Shown one piece after another: positions 1 to 7,370 of a stretch of 13,207 nucleotides of DNA (the first letter of the stretch is position 1; every line of letters begins with the position of its first letter). This stretch comes from SLRI01 sp964576715 (GTDB lineage Bacteria; Pseudomonadota; Alphaproteobacteria; Geminicoccales; Geminicoccaceae): positions 1 through 13,207 of the forward strand of contig CAZNWE010000098.1 in NCBI GenBank assembly GCA_964576715.1. The letters are read 5' to 3'. The position numbers and the translations under genes were made by a program. Below the pieces are notes generated by a model. It was not told where the DNA came from and did not search any database. It worked only from the letters and a program-made list of their open reading frames with translations.

Positions 1-335
1 TTTGGGAGAACGGCTTGTTGCTGGGCTGCGGGGCGCTCAAGGACCGCGGCGACGGCACCGGCGAGATCAAGTCGATGCACACGCGCGAAGCGGCGCGTGG
101 CCGCGGGCTGGGCCGGCGAATGCTCGAGCAGATCCTCGCTGAGGCGCGAAGGCGCGGTTATACCGCACTTTATCTCGAGACCGGCAGCATGGCCGGCTTC
201 CTGCCGGCCCGCCGGCTCTACGAGGCCTACGGCTTTACGACCTGCGCCCCGTTCGGCGACTATCGGGCGGATCCCAACAGCGTGTTCCTGCGCCTGTCGC
301 TCGCCGAATCCGGCGCTGCCGGGCATGCTGACTGA
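1..335 (+). CDS. GNAT family N-acetyltransferase (partial, 5' end outside window)
   Basis: C-terminal part of a GCN5-related acetyltransferase that would transfer the acetyl group of acetyl-CoA to an amine; the substrate cannot be read from sequence. The frame is open to the left edge (codons from base 3 read W-E-N-G-L-L), so the TTG at 15 is probably internal and the true start lies outside. Visible features are the beta-strand GCGALK, then GEIKSMHT, the acetyl-CoA pyrophosphate loop RGRGLGRRML (Q/RxxGxG/A motif), the LYLETG strand and a C-terminal RRLYEAYGF motif followed by PFGDY and DPNSVFLRL. This pattern resembles the YsnE-like GNAT branch. The stop is TGA at 333-335. It is the only plus-strand gene and runs convergently towards the sugar operon, so it is probably unrelated to it. 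Confidence 0.88.
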   Translation, partial: WENGLLLGCGALKDRGDGTGEIKSMHTREAARGRGLGRRMLEQILAEARRRGYTALYLETGSMAGFLPARRLYEAYGFTTCAPFGDYRADPNSVFLRLSLAESGAAGHAD

Positions 336-360
336 TCCCGCTCGGGGCGGACCGCAGCCC

Positions 361-380
361 GCGCCCACGGTGCCGGGCGC
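361..380. terminator. GC-rich stem-loop between convergent genes
   Basis: In the 51-bp gap between the converging acetyltransferase and methyltransferase genes, GCGCCC (361-366) can pair perfectly with GGGCGC (375-380) across an 8-nt loop. Its place suggests a shared transcription end. There is no T-run on either side, so an intrinsic terminator is not established. Confidence 0.3.
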
Positions 381-386
381 TGGTCC

Positions 387-1577
387 TCAGCTGAGCGGGC
401 GCAACTCCGGGGCGAGCCCCAGCCGGGCGAGGTCGGACCGGATCTCCTCGACATAGATCGGGTTCATGACGACCACCACATCGGGCCGCACCTCGCGTAG
501 CCGCTCGGGCAGGCTGATCGCGTGGCCGGTGCCGGCGAGGAACTTGCCGGCCTTGTACGGGTTGATGTCGGTCACCGCGGCGATCTCGTCACCGAGCCCC
601 AGCATCGAGAGGTAGGCCACTGCCTTCGAGCTCGAGCTCCAGACGGTGACCGTCTTGCCGGCGGCGCGCCACGCCTCGACCTCGCTCTTCAGCAGCGCCA
701 GCTTCGCGCTCACCGCTTGAGCGAAGCGGTCGACCTGCCGTGCGGTGTGCGCCGGCTCGTCCTCGAGCGGCAGCGGCGCCACGGCAGCACCCGCGACGCC
801 GCCGTCGGGCCTGGCCTCGAGCATCAGGTACTGGTCGTCATAGGCCTTCCACAGCGCGTCGACGGCGAAGCCGCCGTGGCGGAACAGCCTGGCCAGCGAG
901 CCCGGCGTGAAGTAGCTGCAGTGCTCGTAGTAGATGTCCCAGAAGGCGCACTCGAGCAGGACCCGTTCGACATCCGGCAGTTCGAAGAGCAGCGGCACGG
1001 CGCGCCGGTCGCCGAGATTGCGGCGGATCAGGCGGATGAAATCGGCGACGTCCGGGATGTGCTCGAGGGTGTGCCGGCAGCAGACATGGTCCACCTCGAG
1101 GCCGGCCTGGTCGGGGCCGTAGAAGCCCTGGACGAAGCGCAGCCGATCGGCGGCCGGGCTCACGGTCCGCTCGGGCCGGTAGGCCGGATCGAAGCCGATG
1201 CCGAAAGCCCCCGTCCGTTCGACCAGGCGGACCAGAAACTCGCCCTTGCCGCAGCCGATCTCGAGCACGGTCTTGCCGGCGAGGTCGTGCTTGCGCTGCT
1301 GGTCGTCGACGATCTCGTCGACGAAGCGCATGAACCGGGCCGAGAAGGCCTGCGTCTCCTCGTAGGCCGGCGAGTAGTCGACCAGCGCCGGATCGAAGCG
1401 GTTGTTCTGGATGAAGCCGCACTCGGGGCAAAAGCCGAGTTCGAGATCGCCCTTGGGGAAGGCCAGCGCCGCCTCGCGGTCGTCGACCATCAGACAGCTC
1501 TGCACCGGGATCCCGGTAGCCGCGTAGAACGGCCGCACCCGGTCCGCGCCGCAGGCCCGGCAGCGAACAGCCGTCAA
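387..1577 (-). CDS. Class I SAM-dependent methyltransferase, sugar C-methyltransferase-like (methyltransferase B)
   Basis: 396 aa. The architecture is that of NDP-sugar C-methyltransferases (Methyltransf_13/23/14 type). An N-terminal zinc-binding module has C6-x2-C9 and C50-x2-C53. A Rossmann SAM-binding domain carries VLEIGCGKGEF at about 104-114. The YYEHCSYF motif at 216-223 keeps Tyr216, Glu218 and His219 of the family's YHEH active-site motif, with Tyr in place of the first His. A C-terminal domain from about 300 has VWSSSSKAVAYL and VTDINPYKAGKFL. The start is TTG at 1577, overlapping the TGA of the upstream methyltransferase (TTGA), with GAGG 7 nt upstream; no better start was found. 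It is the last gene of the rfbF operon. A role on a CDP- or other NDP-activated sugar is inferred from context. N- or O-methylation cannot be excluded. Confidence 0.85.
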   Translation of the reverse strand: MTAVRCRACGADRVRPFYAATGIPVQSCLMVDDREAALAFPKGDLELGFCPECGFIQNNRFDPALVDYSPAYEETQAFSARFMRFVDEIVDDQQRKHDLAGKTVLEIGCGKGEFLVRLVERTGAFGIGFDPAYRPERTVSPAADRLRFVQGFYGPDQAGLEVDHVCCRHTLEHIPDVADFIRLIRRNLGDRRAVPLLFELPDVERVLLECAFWDIYYEHCSYFTPGSLARLFRHGGFAVDALWKAYDDQYLMLEARPDGGVAGAAVAPLPLEDEPAHTARQVDRFAQAVSAKLALLKSEVEAWRAAGKTVTVWSSSSKAVAYLSMLGLGDEIAAVTDINPYKAGKFLAGTGHAISLPERLREVRPDVVVVMNPIYVEEIRSDLARLGLAPELRPLS

Positions 1578-2845
1578 GCAGCGACCTCGGCGGCGACATC
1601 CTCGGCGGTGAGCTCGCGCGGCGCCGGCACCGGCACGATGAACCGGCCGCCGCGCGCGGCGAACGTCGCTTCCTGGCGGATGATCTCGGTGCTGAAGTTC
1701 CAGGGCAGGATCAGGACGTGATCGGGCTGCTCACCGGCAATCCGCGCCGGCGCCACGATCGGCACCGCGACCCCGGGGATCCACATCCCCTGCTTGACCG
1801 GGTTCTTGTCCGCCACCCAGTCGAGCATGTCGCTGCCGATCCCGGCATAGTTCAGCATGATCACACCCTTGGCGGCAGCGCCGTAGCCGACCACCCGCCG
1901 GCCGGCCGCCTTGAGCTCCTGCAGCAGGGTGCGCAGGTCGTCGCGGATCGTCTCGACGCGGCGGGCGAAGCCGGCGTAGTAGCCGTAATCGGCGAGCCCG
2001 GCGGCACGCTCGCGGGCCAGCAGCGCCTCGGTCGAGCCGTCGGCCTCGTCGCGATGGCCGACGAACAGCCGCAGCGAGCCGCCATGGATCGCCACCGGCT
2101 CGACCCGGTTGAGCCGCAGCCCATGGCGGGCGAAGAGATTGACCAGGGCGGTCACCGAAAAATAGCAGAGATGCTCGTGATAAATGGTGTCGAACTGTCC
2201 CTGCTCGATCAGCTCGCGGACATAAGGCACCTCGATGACCGCGACCCCGCCCGGCTTCAACAGGGTCGCGATGCCGGCGACGAAGCCGTTGGTGTCGGCG
2301 ACATGGGCGAGCACGTTGTTGGCGTGGATCACGTCGGCGGCGACGCCGCTGGCCCGCAATTCGCTAGCGAGGCCGTCGCCGAAGAAGGCGTGCAACGTGT
2401 CGATCCCCTTGGCCCGCGCCGCGTCGACCGGGCCCTTGGCCGGATCGATGCCGAGATGCGGGACGCCGGCGTCGCGGTAGTATTGCAGCAGGTAGCCGTC
2501 ATTGCTGGCGAGCTCGACCACCAGGCTGTCGGCACCGAGCGCCCGGTCCCTGATCCGCGCCTCGACATTGGCCTTGGAATGGCTGAGCAGCGTGCCGATC
2601 ACCGAGGAGAAATAGGGATAGTCGTCGCCGAAGAGCTGATCCGGCGGCACCGTCTCGAGGATCTGCACGAGCGCGCAGTCGTGGCAGAAGGCGACGTCGA
2701 GCGGAAAGCGCGGTGCCGTCACCGCTGCCTCCAGCGTCGCGGTGAAGCCGGCCGACAGCGGCAGGTCGCCGAGGGCCAGAAAGGTCGTCAGGCGGCGCGA
2801 GCCGCACGACCGGCAGCAGGCCTCGTTACCGTTGCGCTTGCTCAT
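1574..2845 (-). CDS. Class I SAM-dependent C-methyltransferase, NDP-hexose type (methyltransferase A)
   Basis: 423 aa, the usual length of NDP-4-keto-sugar C-methyltransferases such as TylCIII and TcaB9. The N-terminal zinc site is C11-x2-C14 with C54-x2-C57. DDYPYFSS (74-81) includes Tyr76, and the SAM-binding strand reads VVELASNDGYLL (109-120). HANNVLAHV includes His181, and IYHEHLCYFS (221-230) supplies Tyr222, Glu224 and His225. These positions match, as I recall them, the residues tested in TcaB9. The C-terminal domain has VVGYGAAAKGVIML and WVADKNPVKQG. The start is ATG at 2845, which overlaps the rfbF stop (ATGA). The open frame runs on to 3067, but that part lies inside rfbF in another frame and is Arg-rich nonsense. 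Members of this family methylate carbon 3 of 4-keto-deoxysugars. The exact substrate here is inferred, probably a CDP-4-keto-6-deoxyhexose. Confidence 0.9.
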   Translation of the reverse strand: MSKRNGNEACCRSCGSRRLTTFLALGDLPLSAGFTATLEAAVTAPRFPLDVAFCHDCALVQILETVPPDQLFGDDYPYFSSVIGTLLSHSKANVEARIRDRALGADSLVVELASNDGYLLQYYRDAGVPHLGIDPAKGPVDAARAKGIDTLHAFFGDGLASELRASGVAADVIHANNVLAHVADTNGFVAGIATLLKPGGVAVIEVPYVRELIEQGQFDTIYHEHLCYFSVTALVNLFARHGLRLNRVEPVAIHGGSLRLFVGHRDEADGSTEALLARERAAGLADYGYYAGFARRVETIRDDLRTLLQELKAAGRRVVGYGAAAKGVIMLNYAGIGSDMLDWVADKNPVKQGMWIPGVAVPIVAPARIAGEQPDHVLILPWNFSTEIIRQEATFAARGGRFIVPVPAPRELTAEDVAAEVAA

Positions 2846-3612
2846 TCCCAGACCTTCCATGGTGCTGCGCCGCTGTCCCAGAGCTCCTGGAGGTGCACCT
2901 TGTCGCGGATCGTGTCCATGCACTGCCAGAAACCGTCGTGCCGATAGGCCATGAGCTGGCCGTCGGCAGCGAGCCGCTCCAAGGGCTCGCGCTCGAGAAA
3001 GGTGCCGTCGCCGTCGATGTAGTCGAGCACGCCGGGCTCGAAGACGAAGAAGCCGCCATTGATCCAACCCTCGCCGAGCTGCGGCTTTTCGGCGAAGGCG
3101 ACGACCTCGCCCTCACTGAGTTCGAGCCGGCCGAACCGGGCCGGTGGCCGCACGGCACTGAGCGTGGCGAGGCGGCCGTGGTGGCGATGGAAACGGACCA
3201 AGGCGTCGATATCGATGGTCGAGACACCGTCGCCGTAGGTCAGACAGAACGTTTCATTGCCGAGATAAGGCGCCAATCGCTTGACCCGGCCGCCGGTCAT
3301 GGTGTTCTGCCCGGTATCGATCAGGTCGACGCGCCATTCCAGCGGCACTGCCCGGTGGCTGTCCACCGTGCCGTTGCGGAAGTCGACGGTGAGATTCTCG
3401 GTGATCGACACGTAATCGGCCATGTAGCGCTTGATCTGATTGCCAAGATAGCCCAGCGCAATGACGAAATTCTTAAGACCGTGATGGTCATACTGCCTCA
3501 TGATATGCCAGAGGATCGGCCGGCCACCGATCTCGACCATCGGCTTCGGCTTTACCGTAGTCTCCTCCGCCAGTCGGGAACCAAGACCACCGGCGAGGAT
3601 ACATACCTTCAT
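2842..3612 (-). CDS. rfbF: Glucose-1-phosphate cytidylyltransferase
   Basis: 256 aa, full length for RfbF (about 257). It makes CDP-glucose and pyrophosphate from CTP and alpha-glucose-1-phosphate in the cytoplasm, the entry step to CDP-deoxysugars of O-antigens and other surface glycans. The N-terminal nucleotidyltransferase signature is LAGGLGSRLAEET followed by VKPKPM and IGGRPILWHIM. Further family motifs are LTYGDGVS, GWINGGFFVFEP and FWQCMDT near the C-terminus. The start is ATG at 3612, preceded by AAGGGG with a 6-nt gap; an in-frame ATG at 3639 is upstream of this Shine-Dalgarno and less likely. It is the first gene of the three-gene operon and overlaps methyltransferase A by 4 bp. 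The usual partner, CDP-glucose 4,6-dehydratase (rfbG), is not in the window. Confidence 0.95.
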   Translation of the reverse strand: MKVCILAGGLGSRLAEETTVKPKPMVEIGGRPILWHIMRQYDHHGLKNFVIALGYLGNQIKRYMADYVSITENLTVDFRNGTVDSHRAVPLEWRVDLIDTGQNTMTGGRVKRLAPYLGNETFCLTYGDGVSTIDIDALVRFHRHHGRLATLSAVRPPARFGRLELSEGEVVAFAEKPQLGEGWINGGFFVFEPGVLDYIDGDGTFLEREPLERLAADGQLMAYRHDGFWQCMDTIRDKVHLQELWDSGAAPWKVWE

Positions 3613-3861
3613 CAACAACCCCTTAACATCATATTGCATTGCGAGAATAGCCGCGCGGACAAATGCCGTCCAGCAACAAATTCACCAACGCCGAACAAAA
3701 GCAATACTCTCTTATGAGTTGATCCATTTGTTTTTTATATATTTTCGGTTGAGTTCTTGAGCGTGCCCGGGCGGCGGGCCTAGTCGCCTGGTTGCGGCTG
3801 TGCGGCAGGGCAAGGCGCGGTTCGTAAACGCGGCCGCTGCCGCGCCGCGACGGCCCGTGGC
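3613..3861 (-). promoter_or_regulatory. Intergenic region with AT-rich island upstream of rfbF
   Basis: 249 bp between the end of the hyf-like operon and rfbF, both on the minus strand. Roughly 3700-3755 is strikingly AT-rich (it includes TTTTTTATATATTTT around 3730-3744) in an otherwise GC-rich window, as expected for a promoter or UP-element region driving rfbF. I could not place a convincing -35/-10 pair, so no promoter position is given. The part next to hyfI (3770-3861) is GC-rich with weak stems and no T-tract; no intrinsic terminator is evident. Confidence 0.45.
3619..3624 (-). promoter_or_regulatory. Ribosome binding site of rfbF
   Basis: AAGGGG on the minus strand, 6 nt before the ATG at 3612. 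It decides the start in favour of the MKVCILAGG protein over the upstream in-frame ATG at 3639. Confidence 0.75.
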
Positions 3862-4395
3862 CTAGCCGGCTCGCGTCGGCCTTGCTGCTGGCTCGACGAG
3901 TGCCAGGAGTGCCCGCAGCATGGCCATTGGCGCCGGCGGGCAGCCGTGGATGGTCAGGTCGACCGGGATGACGGCGGCGACGCCGCCGAGTACGGCGTAG
4001 CTCGCAGCGAAGCAGCCGCCGTCGATCGCACAGTCGCCCGTGGCGATCACCCACTTGGGGTCGGGGACCGCATCGAAGGTGCGCTTGAGGGCGTCGGCCA
4101 TGTTCCTGGTCACCGGGCCGGTGACCATCAGCACGTCAGCGTGGCGCGGCGAGGCCACGAAGCGTAGGCCGAAGCGCTCGACGTCGTAATGGGCGTTCTC
4201 CAAGGCCCTGATCTCGAGCTCGCAGCCATTGCAGGAACCGGCGTCGACCTCGCGAATCGCCAGGCTGCGGCCGAGCCGCTGCCGGCTGCTGCGGCGAAGC
4301 GCGTCGGCGAGGTCGGCCAAGGCGGCATTGTCGGCGCCGGGCGAAGGCTCGGTGAGCGGATTGCGGAGCAGGCTTTCGAGCAGGAGCTTGCGCAT
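3862..4395 (-). CDS. hyfI: HyfI/NuoB-like small subunit of an Ehr-type (hydrogenase-related) complex
   Basis: 177 aa, homologous to HycG/HyfI and to NuoB of complex I. It is a peripheral iron-sulfur subunit on the cytoplasmic side of the membrane. All four ligands for one [4Fe-4S] (N2-type) cluster are visible: Cys55 and Cys58 in SCNGCE, Cys122 in TGDCA, and Cys152 in HGCPP. The C-x2-C spacing is that of hydrogenases, not the tandem CC of NuoB. An additional Cys128 is present. The region before residue 45 matches the linker by which these proteins attach to the membrane arm. The start is ATG at 4395, 4 nt after the hyfG stop. It is the last gene of the operon. The cluster should carry electrons to or from HyfG, even though HyfG has no Ni-Fe site. 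The symbol denotes homology, not proven hydrogenase function. Confidence 0.9.
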   Translation of the reverse strand: MRKLLLESLLRNPLTEPSPGADNAALADLADALRRSSRQRLGRSLAIREVDAGSCNGCELEIRALENAHYDVERFGLRFVASPRHADVLMVTGPVTRNMADALKRTFDAVPDPKWVIATGDCAIDGGCFAASYAVLGGVAAVIPVDLTIHGCPPAPMAMLRALLALVEPAARPTRAG

Positions 4396-4399
4396 GCGC

Positions 4400-5908
4400 T
4401 TAGAGATCGTGGCCGGTGTAGGAGCAGTTGAAGGATTTGTTGAGGAGCGGGAAGTCGGCGACGATGTTGCCCGCGATCGCGGCCTCGAGCAACGGCCACT
4501 GGAACCAGGAGGGGTCGCGCAAGTGGCAGCGGGCGACCTGACCGGCGGCGTCGAGGCGGAGCCAGGCGAGGACGTCGCCGCGGAAGCTTTCGATCAGCGC
4601 CACGCCTTCGCCGGGGCCGGGATAGACGTCGATCGCTATGGCACCTTCGGGCAGCCTGCCGAGGAGCTGGTCGATGAGGCCCAGGCTCTGCTCCACCTCG
4701 CGGATGCGGATCCAGACGCGGGCGTCGACGTCGCCGGCCTGCAGGAGCGGGACCTCGAAGCTCAGGCGGTCGTAGGGCGGGTGCGGGGCGTCTTTCCGGG
4801 CATCGAAATGGCGACCCGAGGCGCGGCCGACGAAGCCCCCTGCCCCGAACTGTCTTGCGAGCCCCGGCTTCAGGTGGCCGGTGCCGACCGTTCGGTCCTG
4901 GAGCGAGGCAGTCTGGTCGTAGAGCTCGACGAGCGGCGGGAAGTGCTTCTTCAGGGTGGCGACAAGACCCGAAATGGCGGCGCTGCCGGCGGCGTCGAGG
5001 TCGGTGGTGACGCCGCCCGGGGTGATCCGGTCCATCATCAGCCGATGGCCGAAGGCGGTCGCGGCGGCGCGCAGGACCTGCTCCCTGAGGATGCCGGTCT
5101 GGGCGTGCATCAGTGCCATGGCGGCATCGTTGCAGACCGCACCGATGTCACCGATGTGGTTGGCGAGGCGCTCGAGTTCGGCCATCAGCGCGCGCAGCGC
5201 CTGGGCGCGGGGTGGGGCGTCGATGCCGAGTGCTGCTTCCGTGGCGCGGGCGAAGGCGAGTGCGTAGGCCACCGTGCTGTCGCCCGAGACCCGGGCGGCG
5301 AGCCGGGCGGCGGTGGCGAGGTCGGCCCCGGTCAAGAGGCCGTCGATGCCTTTGTGAACGTAGCCGAGGCGCTCCTCGAGGCGGACCACGGTTTCGCCCG
5401 AGGCGGTGAAGCGGAAATGGCCGGGCTCGATGATGCCGGCGTGGACGGGGCCGACCGCGATCTCGTGCAGGGCTTCACCTTCGCTGGCGAGGAACGGATA
5501 GGGCGGCGGCCTGTCCGGCCCCTGCCCGGCCCTGCCCAGTGGATGGCGCAGGCCCCACTTGCCGTGGTCGAGCCAGGGGCGCTGGTCGGGGAGGTCTTCG
5601 GGAGTCAGGCCGTAGAGGTCGGCGATGGCGCGCTCGAGCCTCGCGGCTGGTGGGTGGAAGCGGCTGACGGCCGGGTAGACGCCGGCCGGGCAGGCGAGGC
5701 TGGCGATGCCGAGATCGCCGGTCGCGTCGTCGCGGCAGGCCAGGTGCACGGTCTTGGCCTCGGCCCAGAGGCCGATGAGCGTCCAAAAGCCCTCGGCGAG
5801 CTGGGCCGTGGCGAAGCGCCAGCCTTTGGGCTCCACCATGATCCGCGGCCAGGGACGGTGGCCCGAAACCAGGGTGCCGTCGCGCAGGAGGTCCTTCAGG
5901 GCCGGCAT
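4400..5908 (-). CDS. hyfG: HyfG/NuoCD-like large subunit lacking [NiFe] ligands (Ehr-type complex)
   Basis: 502 aa. Residues 1 to about 125 form a NuoC-like domain; the rest is the NuoD/hydrogenase large-subunit domain. Family motifs are GPVHAGIIEPGHFRF (153-167), RLGYVHKGID (180-189), ERLANHIGDIGAV (246-258) and ITPGGV (295-300). The residues that should hold Ni-Fe are missing. The segment equivalent to RxCGxC reads RVSGDS (206-211), with Ser208 and Ser211 in place of Cys. The C-terminus is KSFNCSYTGHDL (491-502), with only Cys495 where DPCxxC is expected. The protein ends right after this motif, so there is no cleavable tail for a HycI-type maturation protease. Known [NiFe] chemistry is therefore excluded, while the fold is intact. 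The start is ATG at 5908 with GGAG 6 nt before it. The redox substrate is unknown; quinone or an unknown protein partner is possible. Confidence 0.9.
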   Translation of the reverse strand: MPALKDLLRDGTLVSGHRPWPRIMVEPKGWRFATAQLAEGFWTLIGLWAEAKTVHLACRDDATGDLGIASLACPAGVYPAVSRFHPPAARLERAIADLYGLTPEDLPDQRPWLDHGKWGLRHPLGRAGQGPDRPPPYPFLASEGEALHEIAVGPVHAGIIEPGHFRFTASGETVVRLEERLGYVHKGIDGLLTGADLATAARLAARVSGDSTVAYALAFARATEAALGIDAPPRAQALRALMAELERLANHIGDIGAVCNDAAMALMHAQTGILREQVLRAAATAFGHRLMMDRITPGGVTTDLDAAGSAAISGLVATLKKHFPPLVELYDQTASLQDRTVGTGHLKPGLARQFGAGGFVGRASGRHFDARKDAPHPPYDRLSFEVPLLQAGDVDARVWIRIREVEQSLGLIDQLLGRLPEGAIAIDVYPGPGEGVALIESFRGDVLAWLRLDAAGQVARCHLRDPSWFQWPLLEAAIAGNIVADFPLLNKSFNCSYTGHDL

Positions 5909-5927
5909 GGGGTGCTCCAGCTAGGCG

Positions 5928-7370
5928 TCATCCGAGCAGCACCGCCACGTTCTGGAACCAGGCGACGAGCGGTGGCGGCAGCCAGATGCCGGCGATCAGC
6001 ACGAGGGCCAAGTGCGCGTATAGCGGCGCGTTCGAACCCAGGGCCGGGGCGGTGCTGCCGGTGGGCTCGCCGAAGGCGATGCCGGTGATTCGAAGGAGAA
6101 GCGCGCCGAAGGCGATGAGCAGGCCGAGGACGAGCGGGATGGCGAGCAGCGGTGCGGTGGCAAAGGTCGAGGTCACGAGCAGGAACTCGCTCATGAAGAT
6201 GCCCATCGGCGGCAATCCTGCGATCGCCATGACGCCGATGACGAGGCCCCAGCCCAGCGCCGGGTGGCTTTGGGTCAGGCCCGTGATTTCGGCCAAACGC
6301 TGGGTGCCCTTGACCTGGGCGATGTTGCCCACGGCGAAGAAGATCGCGGACTTGGTCAGGCTGTGCATCATCATGTGCAGGAGCCCGGCGAAGTTGGCGA
6401 CGGCCCCGCCGATGCCGAAGGCGAAGACGATGATGCCCATGTGCTCGATCGAGGAGTAGGCGAAGAAGCGTTTGATGTCCCGCCTGCGGTAGAGCATCAG
6501 CGCCGCGAACAAAAGCGAGCCCAGGCCCATGATGACCATCAGGGGGCCGGGGGCGATGGCGTCAGTGTTGGCGGCGATGAGGATCTTGAAGCGGAGGATC
6601 GCGTAGAGCGCGACGTTGAGGAGCAGGCCCGAGAGGACGGCCGAGATGGGGGTCGGGCCCTCGGCGTGGGCGTCGGGCAGCCAGGCGTGGACGGGGGCGA
6701 GGCCGGTCTTGGTGCCGTAGCCGAGCAGGAGGAAGACGAAGGCGACGCTCAGGAGGCCGGGGTCGAAGGCGTGGCTGTGCTGGACCAGCACCGTCCAGGT
6801 CATGGCATCGAGGCCTTCGCCCACCACAGGCTGGGCTGCCATGTAGAAAAGGATGGTGCCAAAAAGGGCGAGTGCTATGCCGACGCTCCCGAGGATGAAG
6901 TATTTCCAGGCGGCCTCCAAGGCCTCGTGCGTCTGGTAGATGCCGACCATCAGGACGGTGGTCAGCGTCGCCAGCTCGACGGCGACCCACATCAGACCGA
7001 TATTGTTGGAGACGAAGGCCAGGTTCATGCCGAACATCATGATCTGATACATGGCATGGTAAAAGCGGAGCTTGGCCGGGGTCAGCCTGCCGGTCTCGAG
7101 CTCATGCGCGATGTAGCCGGCGCTGAAGAGCGAGGTCGTGAAGGCGACGAAGGTGTTCAAGACAATGAAGACGATGTTGAGATCGTCGATGAGGACGTAG
7201 GCGCCGGGCTCGGGCCGCTCGCCCAGAAGGATCCAGAGTGCTGCGAGCAGGGTCAAGGCACTGGCCGCGACGTTGAGGCGGGCGGAGAGGCGGTAGTCCG
7301 CGATAAGCGCCAGGAGCGCCGCTGACAGCAGCGGGATGAGAAGGACGGCCGCCTCCGCGTCGATACTCAC
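5928..7370 (-). CDS. hyfF: HyfF-like proton-conducting membrane subunit (NuoL/M/N family)
   Basis: 480 aa, about 14 hydrophobic segments, an Mrp-antiporter/NuoN-like subunit of the membrane arm. Channel residues expected in working subunits are present: Glu132 in WVAVELATL, Lys156 in AAWKYFILG, Lys221 and His227 in GTKTGLAPVHAWLPDAHAE, and Lys340 in HSLTKSAIFF. The AYSSIEHMG and GLPPMGIFMSEF motifs are typical of HyfF. The start is GTG at 7370, overlapping the hyfE stop by 4 bp (GTGA), so translation is probably coupled. It is followed 19 nt later by hyfG. Intact channel residues argue that the complex moves ions although its large subunit cannot bind Ni-Fe. H+ or Na+ as the coupling ion cannot be decided from sequence. 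Confidence 0.92.
   Translation of the reverse strand: MSIDAEAAVLLIPLLSAALLALIADYRLSARLNVAASALTLLAALWILLGERPEPGAYVLIDDLNIVFIVLNTFVAFTTSLFSAGYIAHELETGRLTPAKLRFYHAMYQIMMFGMNLAFVSNNIGLMWVAVELATLTTVLMVGIYQTHEALEAAWKYFILGSVGIALALFGTILFYMAAQPVVGEGLDAMTWTVLVQHSHAFDPGLLSVAFVFLLLGYGTKTGLAPVHAWLPDAHAEGPTPISAVLSGLLLNVALYAILRFKILIAANTDAIAPGPLMVIMGLGSLLFAALMLYRRRDIKRFFAYSSIEHMGIIVFAFGIGGAVANFAGLLHMMMHSLTKSAIFFAVGNIAQVKGTQRLAEITGLTQSHPALGWGLVIGVMAIAGLPPMGIFMSEFLLVTSTFATAPLLAIPLVLGLLIAFGALLLRITGIAFGEPTGSTAPALGSNAPLYAHLALVLIAGIWLPPPLVAWFQNVAVLLG

Noticed and set aside
522..2947. Long plus-strand open frames (522-1721 and 1718-2947)
   Set aside because: Antisense to two well-supported methyltransferases, with no domain signature of their own.
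2846..3067. N-terminal extension of methyltransferase A in the same frame
   Set aside because: It overlaps rfbF in another frame and is Arg-rich. The ATG at 2845 gives the ATGA overlap and the normal family N-terminus.
3770..3861. Terminator after hyfI
   Set aside because: Only short imperfect GC stems (for example near 3818-3835) without a T-run were found.
4400..5908. Annotation as a functional [NiFe] hydrogenase large subunit
   Set aside because: Three of the four cysteine ligands are absent, and the C-terminal processing extension is missing.
4229..6088. Plus-strand open frame of 619 codons
   Set aside because: It lies antisense to hyfG and hyfI and has no recognisable motif. In GC-rich DNA long antisense frames are common, and the minus-strand proteins here match known families over their whole length.
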